Of a stretch of 64,000 bases of DNA, positions 18,876-26,853 are shown in pieces. The stretch spans positions 1 through 64,000 of the forward strand of contig NZ_JAIQDG010000030.1 in NCBI RefSeq assembly GCF_020037125.1, in the 5' to 3' direction. Below the pieces are notes generated by a model. The model was not told the origin of the DNA. It was given only the letters and a program-made list of their open reading frames with translations, and ran no database searches. Source of the stretch: Myxococcus sp. RHSTA-1-4. GTDB taxonomy: Bacteria; Myxococcota; Myxococcia; Myxococcales; Myxococcaceae. The translations under genes and the position numbers were made by a program. The number at the start of each line of letters is the position of its first letter. Within the stretch, counting starts at the first letter, position 1.

Positions 18876-19781
18876 CTACGGGCGTGCAGGAATGTCGACT
18901 TCCACCGCCCCCGCGCTTCGCAGCCGGGCGATCAGTGCTTCGAAAGCCTTCTTCTTGAATTGCGGCAGCGCGCGCCCTTCCACTTCCGCCTTCACCTCCT
19001 CGAAAGGAGGCACCCGCGCCTCGCGCCGCTCCAGCAACTGCACCACCGAGTACCCCCGGCCCTCCGCGACCACCCCACTCACCTGTCCCACCGTCTTCAG
19101 GCCGAACGCCGCGTCCTCCAGCTGCCGGTCCGGCAGGTCCGCTCGCGCCACCCACCCCAGCTCCCCGCCCTGGGTCTTCTCGGTCCCATCCCCCTCGGCC
19201 GCCACCTTCGCGAGCGCCTCGCCCGCCTTCAGCCGCTGTGCGAAGCGCTCCGCCTTCTGTTTCGCCTGCGCGCGCTGCGCCGCCGTCGCCTCGGCCGGAA
19301 ACGCCACCAGCACCCGCCCCAGCCTCAGCCGCTCCGGCTGCGCGAACTCGTCCCGGTGCTGTGTGTAGTAGGCGCGCAGCTGCTCCTCGCCCGGCCTGCC
19401 CGCGGCCTTCTCCTCGGCCGCCAGCAACGCCTGGATGATCAGCCGCTCCTCCAGCTCCCTCACCTGCTTCTGGATGTCCTGCTCCAGATGGAGGCCGCGC
19501 GTCCGGGCCTCCTGGGCCAGCAGCCGCTTGTCGATCATGGAGCGCACGAATTCGCGCTGTCCGGCCGGCCGCTCGAATTGCTCGCGCAGGGGCGAGGGCA
19601 GGCGGGAGGACTCGGCGATCAGCTCCGCCTCGGTGATGACGCCACCGTCATAGCGGCCCACCACCCGGCTCGTCTCCCCGGCTCCGGGCGCCGCCTGGGG
19701 GGCGGTACCGGGAGAAGGACGCGTGCACGCGAGTGATAGCGCCAGCGCGACCAGCGCAAGGCCTCTGCCACGTATGTTCAT
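18876..19781 (-). CDS. PpiC/parvulin-type peptidyl-prolyl isomerase lipoprotein, first gene of the toxin operon
   Basis: The 301-residue product starts MNIRGRGLALVALALSLAC, a lipoprotein signal with lipobox LSLAC. A long charged helical region is followed by a parvulin domain (LRLGRVLVAFPAE, GGELGWVAR, VAEGRGYSVVQLLERRE). The frame is open further upstream to 20084, but that extension has no signal peptide and low coding quality. The ATG at 19781 is preferred because AGAGGGGGG lies about 12 nt upstream. The gene is the likely head of the operon with the second PpiC, the giant toxin and the TPR gene. It differs clearly in sequence from the next PpiC, so the pair is not a recent duplication. 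Confidence 0.88.
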   Translation of the reverse strand: MNIRGRGLALVALALSLACTRPSPGTAPQAAPGAGETSRVVGRYDGGVITEAELIAESSRLPSPLREQFERPAGQREFVRSMIDKRLLAQEARTRGLHLEQDIQKQVRELEERLIIQALLAAEEKAAGRPGEEQLRAYYTQHRDEFAQPERLRLGRVLVAFPAEATAAQRAQAKQKAERFAQRLKAGEALAKVAAEGDGTEKTQGGELGWVARADLPDRQLEDAAFGLKTVGQVSGVVAEGRGYSVVQLLERREARVPPFEEVKAEVEGRALPQFKKKAFEALIARLRSAGAVEVDIPARP

Positions 19782-19991
19782 TGTGGGGACTGCCCCCCTC
19801 TGCATGCCGATCCCGACATGCCGGTTTTCGGGGTTCGCACCATGCGTCATGCTGGATATATGGTTCAAGGACAGTTTCCTGGTCGTTGCTCCGCTTCCTT
19901 TTCCCTTCTTTCCTGCCCCAGACCTCCTGGCTCCCCACACGTGCGTCGCGGATCCGCTCGTTCCGTGGATGGCCGGGGGTTGATCCTTCAC
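19782..19991. promoter_or_regulatory. divergent intergenic region driving the toxin operon and the third PpiC gene
   Basis: These 210 nt separate two divergent transcription units and must hold both promoters. An A/T-richer patch (GGATATATGGTTCAAGG) lies near 19854-19870. I see no convincing -35/-10 pair or sigma-54 element on either strand. Confidence 0.45.
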
Positions 19992-20978
19992 ATGCGAACG
20001 TTCTTTGCCTGGCTCCGGCCCGCGGTTCTTGTCACACTTGCACTTACAGGTTGCGGTGGCGGTCCTTCTCGCTCTTCCGATCAATCCGCAAAGGCAGCCG
20101 GCCCCGTCGTGGCGGTCGTGAATGACCGCACGCTGTCATCCCAGGATGTGAAGGCCAGGCTGGAGGAGCAGCCGCCCTTCATCCGCAGCCGGTACGCCAC
20201 CCTGGAGAAGAAGAAGGAGTTCCTGGACAACCTCATCCGTTTCGAGCTGCTGGTGCAGGAGGCGCGGCGGCAGGAATTGGACAAGGATCCGGAGATCCAG
20301 GCCACGCTCGAGAAGGTCATGGTGCAGAAGCTGCTCCGGAAGCAGCAGGAAGCTTCCGCCGCTACACCAGGAGACGCCGAGCTGCGCAAATATTACGACG
20401 AGCACCTCTCCGAGTTCGTCCGTCCCGAGCGCGTCCGGCTGAGCCACATCTTCCTGGAGGCCCCGCAGGGCGACGCGGGCAAGCGCGCCCAGGCGCGTGC
20501 GGCGGCGGTGAAGCTGCTCTCCGAGGTGAAGGCCCAGGAGGTGGGGGCCTCCAAGAGCGCCTTCGAGATGACGGCCACCCAGCAGTCCCAGGACAACGCC
20601 ACGAAGGCCGCCGGGGGCGACCTGGGCTTCCGCACCCGTGACGAGCTGACGCAGAGCTGGGGCGCGGCGCTGGCGGACGCCGCCTTCGGACTGAAGACGG
20701 TGTCGGAGATCGGCCAGGTGGTGGAGACGGAGAAGGGCTTCCACCTGGTGAAGCTGCTGGGGCGGCAGCTCGGCGTGGATCTGCCGTTCGACCAGGCCCG
20801 GGCGCGCATCGAGAGCCGGCTGCTCTCCGAGCGCCGCGCCAGGTCCATGGAGGAGTTCGTCGGCGGCCTGAAGGCCAAGGCGAAGATCGAGGTGAAGGAG
20901 GACGTCCTCGAGCAGCTCAAGATCGAGGGGGCGGAGACCTCCCCCGCCCTGCCGGCCGGGGCGGCGGCGCAGCCGTAG
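19992..20978 (+). CDS. PpiC/parvulin-type peptidyl-prolyl isomerase lipoprotein, divergent third copy
   Basis: The 328-residue product starts MRTFFAWLRPAVLVTLALTG followed by Cys, a lipoprotein signal with lipobox LTGC. An N-terminal SurA-like helical region (residues about 45-165) precedes a parvulin domain (VRLSHIFLEAPQ, GGDLGFRTRDEL, TEKGFHLVKLLGR) and a charged C-terminal helix. The ATG at 19992 is used because it opens the signal peptide and follows a GGGGG tract by about 12 nt. The longer open frame from 19818 lacks any such features. It should fold exported proteins in the periplasm. Its divergent position next to two other PpiC lipoproteins suggests the three serve related clients. 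Confidence 0.9.
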   Translation: MRTFFAWLRPAVLVTLALTGCGGGPSRSSDQSAKAAGPVVAVVNDRTLSSQDVKARLEEQPPFIRSRYATLEKKKEFLDNLIRFELLVQEARRQELDKDPEIQATLEKVMVQKLLRKQQEASAATPGDAELRKYYDEHLSEFVRPERVRLSHIFLEAPQGDAGKRAQARAAAVKLLSEVKAQEVGASKSAFEMTATQQSQDNATKAAGGDLGFRTRDELTQSWGAALADAAFGLKTVSEIGQVVETEKGFHLVKLLGRQLGVDLPFDQARARIESRLLSERRARSMEEFVGGLKAKAKIEVKEDVLEQLKIEGAETSPALPAGAAAQP

Positions 20979-21026
20979 TGGCAGGCAACCCGGTCAGGGA
21001 GGGCCTCCGTTCCTGAAAGGCACGGC

Positions 21027-21041
21027 GGCCCCGAGGGGGCC
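21027..21041. terminator. possible hairpin between convergent genes
   Basis: A perfect 6-bp stem GGCCCC/GGGGCC with a 3-nt loop lies between the ends of two convergent genes. No T-tract follows on either strand, so termination is only a suggestion. Confidence 0.25.
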
Positions 21042-21078
21042 CGGGCCGTCTGGCGGCACCGGGCTCCTCGCGTCCCCG

Positions 21079-22269
21079 TCAGCCCCGCGCCGCCAGCACC
21101 CGGCCCAGCCGGGCCACGGCCTCTTCGATGCGCGCCGGCTCGCAGTTGGAGAAGTTCAGCCGCATGCAGTGCGCGGCGGACCGCCCGCCCTGCACGGAGA
21201 ACGCCTGCCCGGGCAGGTACGCCACCTTCTCCGTCTCCAGCGCGCGCGCCAGCAGGGCCGTGGTGTCGGTGCCCTCGGGCAGCTCCGCCCAGACGAACAT
21301 GCCGCTCGTGGGCTTCGTCCACGTGGCTCCCTTGGGCATGTGCTTCTCCAGCGCGCCCAGCAGCGCGTCGCGGCGCAGGCGGTACTCGTTCCGCAGCCGC
21401 TCCAGGTGCGCCTCCAGCCGCCCCGAGTCCAGGAACGACAGGATGATGCGCTGGGTGAACGTCGCGGTGTCGATGTCGCTCGACTCCTTCACCGTGGCCA
21501 GCCGGAACACCATGGGCTCCGGCACCACCACCCAGCCCACGCGCAGGGCCGGCGCGAGAATCTTCGAGAACGAGCCCACGTAGTACACCCACTGGTCGTC
21601 CAGCGCGCGCAGCGGCGGCAGCACCTGCGCCTCGTAGTGGAGGAAGCCGTACGCGTCGTCCTCGATGATGGGCATGCGGTAGTCGCGCGCCAGCTTCACC
21701 AGCCGCTCGCGCGCCTCCGCCGCCAGGCTCGTGCCCAGCGGGTTGTGCCCGTCGCTCATCGTGTAGAGGAACGCCGGCCGCTCACCCGCGGCCAGCAGCG
21801 ACTCCACCGCGTCCAGGTCCAGCCCCGTGCGCGCGTCCCGGCGCACCGCCAGCCGCTTCGCCTGGTACGGCTCCAGCACCTGCTGGAAGCCCGAATACAC
21901 GCGGTCCTCCAGCATCACCGGCTGGCCGGGCTCCAGCATCAGCCGCACCAGGAGGTTCATGCCCTGCTGGGCACCCGTGGTGAGGAACACCTGCTTCGGC
22001 GTACAGCGCACGCCGCGCTTCGCCATCATCGCCACGATGTGCTCGCGCAGCGGCTCCAGCGTTGCCGAGTACTGGAGCGCCCCTCCCTGCTCCGCCAGCA
22101 CGCGCGCCGCGGCTTCCCCGATGCCCTCGGTGGGGAACAGCTCGGCGGCCGGCAGGCCCAGCGCCAGGGAGAAGACGCCGGGCTTCGTGATGTTCTGCAG
22201 CATGTCCTGCATGGCGGACGGCGCCAGCCGCCGCGCCCAGGACGCCAAAGGAAGCTCGGGTGTGGTCAT
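21079..22269 (-). CDS. PLP-dependent class I/II aminotransferase (2-aminoadipate transaminase/MocR-core type)
   Basis: The 396-residue protein has the fold-type I aminotransferase layout: substrate loop SLALGLPAAELFP, cofactor-binding TTGAQQGMNLL, aspartate region MSDGHNPLGTS and EDDAYG, and the PLP lysine in GSFSKILAPALRVGW. A C-terminal arginine for carboxylate binding lies in MRLNFS. Sequence character places it with LysN/KAT-like and MocR-core aminotransferases that act on alpha-amino acids; the exact substrate cannot be told. There is no DNA-binding N-terminal domain, so it is an enzyme and not a MocR regulator. It is divergent from the MBL-fold gene at 22430 and may supply an amino acid to the same pathway. 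Confidence 0.85.
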   Translation of the reverse strand: MTTPELPLASWARRLAPSAMQDMLQNITKPGVFSLALGLPAAELFPTEGIGEAAARVLAEQGGALQYSATLEPLREHIVAMMAKRGVRCTPKQVFLTTGAQQGMNLLVRLMLEPGQPVMLEDRVYSGFQQVLEPYQAKRLAVRRDARTGLDLDAVESLLAAGERPAFLYTMSDGHNPLGTSLAAEARERLVKLARDYRMPIIEDDAYGFLHYEAQVLPPLRALDDQWVYYVGSFSKILAPALRVGWVVVPEPMVFRLATVKESSDIDTATFTQRIILSFLDSGRLEAHLERLRNEYRLRRDALLGALEKHMPKGATWTKPTSGMFVWAELPEGTDTTALLARALETEKVAYLPGQAFSVQGGRSAAHCMRLNFSNCEPARIEEAVARLGRVLAARG

Positions 22270-22429
22270 CGTGGCCAGGATGTTACTTCAGTGGAAGCCG
22301 AGCATTCCAGGGAGGCCGGACGGTCACACCCTTCCCCCCACCCGTGCTTGCGGACAGAATTCCGTGTATCAACCAGACTTCGCCGCTCGCGAGCGCCGCG
22401 GAAAGTTCAAGCCTCACCCGGAGACCGCA

Positions 22430-24019
22430 ATGCTGGACCGTCCGATGTACCTCAAGCCGAATGTCGCCATCGAGCCGCTCTACAACCAGTGGTACGTCTG
22501 GTGGTACCTGCTGTCCCCGGCGACGGCGCCGATGTTCGTGACGAACCTGCACCTGAAGCTGATGCAGTCCTTCGTGGCGAACCCGGACGTCCACGTGGCG
22601 GCGCTGAAGAATCCGCTGCTGATGGGCGGTCCCTTCATCAACCACCCGGCGTCGCGGGTGCCGCAGGTGAAGGAGCTGCTGGAGCGCACCCAGCGCGAGC
22701 AGGCGCACATGCTGGCCTACACCAAGGCCATGGCCGAGCTCGAGCAGCTCATGGCGCCCAACAACGGTGCCTCGATAGAGCCGCTCTACCCCAAGGTCCC
22801 GGACCTGCTGCGCGGCTACGTGGAGCTGACGTATGACCTGATGAACCGCGCCAGCGCCCGCGTCATCGAGCCGCTGCTCTACAAGAGCCGCTTCTACCAG
22901 GAGTCCTCGCAGAGCGTGACGCTGAACATGGTGGACGGCGACTGGCGCCCCTACATCTTCAGCACGCCGCGCCTGGAGGAGGACTCGCCGCTGTGGCTGC
23001 GCGTGCCCTACCGCCACGAGGGCATCGACGAGCTGTTCCGCATGCGCCACACCCCCGGCTCGCCGGGCCGCGTGGCGGAGATGCTCGGCGTTCCCGCCTC
23101 CGCGGCCTCGCACTTCGCCAACCTCTTCACGGAGACCGCGCCCCGCAAGACGGAGCGCTACACCGGTGAGGGCGTGCGCGTGCGCTACTTCGGCCACGCC
23201 TGCGTGCTGATGGAGACGAAGGAGGTCAGCATCCTGACCGACCCCGTCATCAGCTACGAGTTCCCCACGGACCTGCCGCGCTTCACCCACTCGGACCTGC
23301 CCGAGCACATCGACTACGTGCTCATCACCCACGGGCACGCCGACCACCTGATGATGGAGACGCTCCTCCAGCTCCGCCACCGCGTGGGCACCATCATCGT
23401 CCCGCGCAACAACGGCAACTGCATCGCGGACCCGTCGCTGCGGCTGATGCTCCAGGCCACCGGCTTCAAGAACGTGGTGGAGATTGACGACCTGCAGGAG
23501 ATTCCCGTCCCCGGCGGCTCCATCACCGGCCTGCCCTTCATTGGCGAGCACAGCGACCTGGCCATCCAGGCCAAGACGGCGCACCTGGTGCGGCTGGGCG
23601 GCAAGTCCATGCTGATGGCGGCGGACTCCAACGCCCTCGAGCCGCGGATGTACCAGCACCTGCGCGACATCATCGGCACCATCGACGTGCTCTTCCTCGG
23701 CATGGAGTGCGAGGGCGGCCCCATGAGCTGGATGTACGGCCCGCTCCTGAGCAACCCGCTGCCCCGGAAGATGGACCAGGCGCGCCGCCTCAATGGCTCC
23801 GACTGCGCCCGCGCCAGTGAGATCTTCAACTACCTGTCGCCGAAGGAGGTCTACGTCTACGCCATGGGCCAGGAGCCGTGGCTGCGCCACGTCATGGTGC
23901 TGGTGTACGACGACAAGACCCCGCAGATCGTCGAGTCGAACAAGTTCATGGAGTACTGCAAGTCGAAGGGCGTCCCGGCGGAGCGCCCCTACGTGCGGAT
24001 GGAGCGCATCCTCAAGTAG
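22430..24019 (+). CDS. MBL-fold metallohydrolase with large N-terminal extension
   Basis: The 529-residue protein has about 240 residues of unfamiliar N-terminal sequence (YNQWYVWWYLLSPATAP, then a helical region) followed by a metallo-beta-lactamase domain. That domain begins at VRYFGHACVLMETKEVSILT and carries the metal motif His301-x-His303-x-Asp305-His306 (THGHADH). Its style is that of the UlaG/NAPE-PLD branch of the fold. The ATG at 22430 has GGAG 8 nt upstream; the frame stays open earlier but without coding character. The gene is followed closely by a sulfotransferase on the same strand, so the two probably act in one pathway. No specific reaction can be assigned. Confidence 0.8.
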   Translation: MLDRPMYLKPNVAIEPLYNQWYVWWYLLSPATAPMFVTNLHLKLMQSFVANPDVHVAALKNPLLMGGPFINHPASRVPQVKELLERTQREQAHMLAYTKAMAELEQLMAPNNGASIEPLYPKVPDLLRGYVELTYDLMNRASARVIEPLLYKSRFYQESSQSVTLNMVDGDWRPYIFSTPRLEEDSPLWLRVPYRHEGIDELFRMRHTPGSPGRVAEMLGVPASAASHFANLFTETAPRKTERYTGEGVRVRYFGHACVLMETKEVSILTDPVISYEFPTDLPRFTHSDLPEHIDYVLITHGHADHLMMETLLQLRHRVGTIIVPRNNGNCIADPSLRLMLQATGFKNVVEIDDLQEIPVPGGSITGLPFIGEHSDLAIQAKTAHLVRLGGKSMLMAADSNALEPRMYQHLRDIIGTIDVLFLGMECEGGPMSWMYGPLLSNPLPRKMDQARRLNGSDCARASEIFNYLSPKEVYVYAMGQEPWLRHVMVLVYDDKTPQIVESNKFMEYCKSKGVPAERPYVRMERILK

Positions 24020-24130
24020 CCTCCAGCGGAGAAGTCCTGCTGGCGGGCCCGTCAGGGCTCGCCGGCGCCAGCAGCGGGCGCGGCGTGCAATGCGCCGCCG
24101 CCCGCGGGTCGGTCCCCGTCGTGGAGCAAC

Positions 24131-25018
24131 ATGTCCGGTCGTCTGTCCTGGAAGCAGCGTGCCGCCTACGCGGCCATCCGTCTCGGCCTGCGGACCCTGA
24201 AGTGGATCATCGGCCCGTCCATCGCCGCCGCCCAGGCGTTGCAGTGGATCCGGCTGCGGTACCTGCGGCTCAAGCCCCGGCCCGGCGACATCTACGTGGC
24301 CACCGCGGCGAAGGCCGGCACCACGTGGATGCAGCAGATCGTCCACCAGCTCGTCACGGGCGGCCGGGGTGAGTTCGAGCACATCTACCAGGTGTCCCCC
24401 TTCCTGGAGGACCTCCTGGCGGCCACCTGGGCGGAGCGCCTGCTGGACGCGCTCCCCTCCCCGCGCATCCTGAAGTCGCACATGAACTGGGAGCACCTGC
24501 GGCCTCCCGCGGACAGCCGCATCATCTACGTCACGCGCAACGCGGCGGACGCGCTGGTGTCGCTCCACAACCACCGCGTCCTCTGTGACGGCTACCGGCT
24601 CGACTTCGACACGGCCTTCTTCCACGGGGACCCGCTCGTCGCGCAGTGGTTCGCCCACCTGGAGTCCTGGTGGCCGCACCGCGCGGACCCGAACGTCCTC
24701 CACGTCCGCTACGAGGACCTGGTGGGCGACCTGGAGGGCAGCATCCGGCGGGTGGCGCGCTTCCTGGACCTCCCCATCGAGGAGGACCGCATGGGCGCCA
24801 TCCTGGAGAAGTGCAGCTTCGCCTACATGAAGCAGCACGACGCCCGCTTCGACGTGCGGACGGGCTTCTTCGACGCCCGCAACCCCCGGCCGACCTTCAT
24901 CCGCAAGGGGGCCGTGGGAGACGGCCGCACGGGGCTGACGCCCGAGCTCCAGTCCGCGCTCGACGGCCGGCTGGGCCCGCTGCGCAGGAAGCTCGGCATC
25001 AGCCAGGCCGAGCTGTGA
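24131..25018 (+). CDS. PAPS-dependent sulfotransferase
   Basis: This 295-residue protein belongs to the cytosolic-type sulfotransferase family (Sulfotransfer_1). The 5'-phosphosulfate loop is ATAAKAGTTWMQQI near residues 56-70. The 3'-phosphate site is in YVTRNAADALVSLHNH, and the C-terminal KGAVGDGRTGLTPE corresponds to the family's conserved RKGxxGDW-like loop, with Trp replaced. It moves sulfate from PAPS to an alcohol, phenol or amine; the acceptor is unknown. The start has GGAG a few bases upstream. The three enzymes that make PAPS lie directly downstream on the opposite strand, which is strong context for the assignment. Confidence 0.9.
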   Translation: MSGRLSWKQRAAYAAIRLGLRTLKWIIGPSIAAAQALQWIRLRYLRLKPRPGDIYVATAAKAGTTWMQQIVHQLVTGGRGEFEHIYQVSPFLEDLLAATWAERLLDALPSPRILKSHMNWEHLRPPADSRIIYVTRNAADALVSLHNHRVLCDGYRLDFDTAFFHGDPLVAQWFAHLESWWPHRADPNVLHVRYEDLVGDLEGSIRRVARFLDLPIEEDRMGAILEKCSFAYMKQHDARFDVRTGFFDARNPRPTFIRKGAVGDGRTGLTPELQSALDGRLGPLRRKLGISQAEL

Positions 25019-25027
25019 GGGGCCCGC

Positions 25028-25585
25028 TCAGGCCGCGACGGCCCCGGGCAGCAGCCCCCGCGCGCGCAGCGTCTCCAGGGTGCGCTCCAGCCCGGCCTCC
25101 ACCGGCTCCGCGTCCGAGCGGACGGTGACCTCGGGCGACTCCGGGGCCTCGTACGGGTCCGACACGCCGGTGAAGTGCGGAATCTCCCCGGCCAGGGCCT
25201 TCTTGTAGAGGCCCTTCACGTCGCGGGCGATGAGCGCGTCCAGGCTGGCCTGGATGTAGACCTCCAGGAAGGGGATGCCCTTCGCGGCGGCCATGCGGCG
25301 CACCTCGTCGCGCGAGCTCCGGTAGGGAGAGATGGCGGCGACGATGACGCCCACGCCGTGCCGGGCCAGCAGCAGCGCCACGTTGCCGATGCGCCGCACG
25401 TTCTCCTCGCGGTCCTCCCGCGAGAAGCCCAGCCCGCGCGACAGCCAGGTGCGCACCTCGTCACCGTCCAGCAACTCCACCGGCCGCACCGGGCCCATTC
25501 GCTCGATCAGCGCGCGCGACAGCGTGCTCTTGCCCGCGCCGGACATACCCGTCAGCCAGAGAATGAAACCCGCGGTCTGCCGCAT
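25028..25585 (-). CDS. cysC: adenylylsulfate (APS) kinase
   Basis: The 185-residue enzyme phosphorylates APS to PAPS with ATP. Walker A is GMSGAGKST at residues 13-21. The family signature region SREDREENVRRIGNVALLLA follows, with SPYRSSRDEVRRM after it and the APS-side loop FLEVYIQASLDALIARDVKGLYKKA. The ATG at 25585 matches the family N-terminus and has GAGGTGG about 8 nt upstream, overlapping the end region of cysN. It is the last gene of a cysD-cysN-cysC operon. A separate cysC is typical where PAPS is needed for sulfation. Confidence 0.95.
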   Translation of the reverse strand: MRQTAGFILWLTGMSGAGKSTLSRALIERMGPVRPVELLDGDEVRTWLSRGLGFSREDREENVRRIGNVALLLARHGVGVIVAAISPYRSSRDEVRRMAAAKGIPFLEVYIQASLDALIARDVKGLYKKALAGEIPHFTGVSDPYEAPESPEVTVRSDAEPVEAGLERTLETLRARGLLPGAVAA

Positions 25586-25596
25586 CGTCGTCCACC

Positions 25597-26853
25597 TCAA
25601 ACCGCGGAGCCGTTGATCATCCCGGCACCCACCGTGGCGTTCGTCGCCTCGTCGATGAGGATGAAGCTGCCGGTGTGGCGGTTGCGCCGGTACTCGTCGA
25701 AGAACAGGGGGACCGTGGTGCGCAACGTCACCCGGCCAATCTCGTTGAGCTTGAGCTGCGCGCTCTGCTCGTCCCGGTGGAGCGTGTTCACATCCAGCCG
25801 GTAGTGCAGCTGCTTGATCATCGCCCGCGCCGAGCGCGTGGTGTGCTTGATGGCCAGCCGCGCGCCGGGCTGCAGCGCGGTGGACTCCGACAGCCAGCAC
25901 ACCATGGCGTCCAGGTCCTGGCCCACCAGGGGCGGGTTGCCCGGCCGGCAGATCATGTCGCCGCGGCTGATGTCCAGCTCCTCGGCCAGCGACACGTTGA
26001 CGGACATGGGCGGGAAGGCCTCCGTGAGGCGCTTGCCCGCCAGCTCCAGGTCCCGGATGCGGGTGGTGAAGCCGGAGGGCAGCACCATCACCTCGTCGTC
26101 CGGGCGCAGCACGCCGCCCAGCACCTGCCCCGCGTAGGCCCGGTAGTCATGGTACTTCGCGGACATGGGGCGGATGACGCTCTGGACCGGGAAGCGCACG
26201 TGGATGAGGTTCCGGTCGGACGCGATGTGCACGTTCTCCAGGTGGTGCAGGAGCGTGGGGCCCTCGTACCAGGGCATCTTGTCCGAGCGCGACACCACGT
26301 TGTCCCCGCCCAGCGCGGAGATGGGGATGAACGTGAGGTCCGCCACGTCCAGCTTCATGGAGAACTTGCGGAACTCCTCGCGGATGCCGTCGAACACGGC
26401 CTGGTCGAAGTTCACCAGGTCCATCTTGTTGATGCACAGCACCAGGTGCGGCACGCGCAGCAGCGACGCGATGAAGGCATGGCGGCGCGTCTGCTCCAGC
26501 ACGCCCTTGCGCGCGTCCACCAGGATGAGCGCCAGGTCCGCCGTGGACGCGCCCGTCACCATGTTGCGCGTGTACTGCAGGTGCCCCGGCGTGTCCGCGA
26601 TGATGAACTTGCGCTTCGCCGTGGCGAAGTAGCGGTACGCCACGTCGATGGTGATGCCCTGCTCGCGCTCGGCCTTCAGGCCGTCCAGCAGCAGCGCCAG
26701 GTTGACGTACTCGTCCCCCCGCGCCTTGCTGGTGCGCTCCACCGCCGCGAGCTGGTCCTCGAGGATGGACTTGGTGTCGTACAGCAGCCGGCCAATCAGG
26801 GTGCTCTTGCCGTCATCGACGGAGCCCGCGGTCGCGAAACGAAGCAGTTCCAC
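25597..26853 (-). CDS. cysN: sulfate adenylyltransferase subunit 1 (GTPase)
   Basis: The 418-residue product is the EF-Tu-like GTPase partner of CysD in ATP sulfurylase. GTP motifs are visible: GSVDDGKST (P-loop), the switch region EREQGITIDVAYRYF, DTPGH and NKMD. Two beta-barrel domains follow. GTP hydrolysis drives formation of APS from sulfate and ATP. The start is a GTG that shares one base with the cysD stop (TAGTG), so the two are translationally coupled. The protein lacks a fused APS kinase domain, which agrees with the separate cysC downstream. Confidence 0.95.
   Translation of the reverse strand: MELLRFATAGSVDDGKSTLIGRLLYDTKSILEDQLAAVERTSKARGDEYVNLALLLDGLKAEREQGITIDVAYRYFATAKRKFIIADTPGHLQYTRNMVTGASTADLALILVDARKGVLEQTRRHAFIASLLRVPHLVLCINKMDLVNFDQAVFDGIREEFRKFSMKLDVADLTFIPISALGGDNVVSRSDKMPWYEGPTLLHHLENVHIASDRNLIHVRFPVQSVIRPMSAKYHDYRAYAGQVLGGVLRPDDEVMVLPSGFTTRIRDLELAGKRLTEAFPPMSVNVSLAEELDISRGDMICRPGNPPLVGQDLDAMVCWLSESTALQPGARLAIKHTTRSARAMIKQLHYRLDVNTLHRDEQSAQLKLNEIGRVTLRTTVPLFFDEYRRNRHTGSFILIDEATNATVGAGMINGSAV

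Noticed and set aside
22283..24838. 851-codon minus-strand open frame opposite the MBL and sulfotransferase genes
   Set aside because: It has low-complexity Arg/His/Val/Leu content and no motif, and the plus strand has two genes with catalytic motifs and ribosome binding sites.
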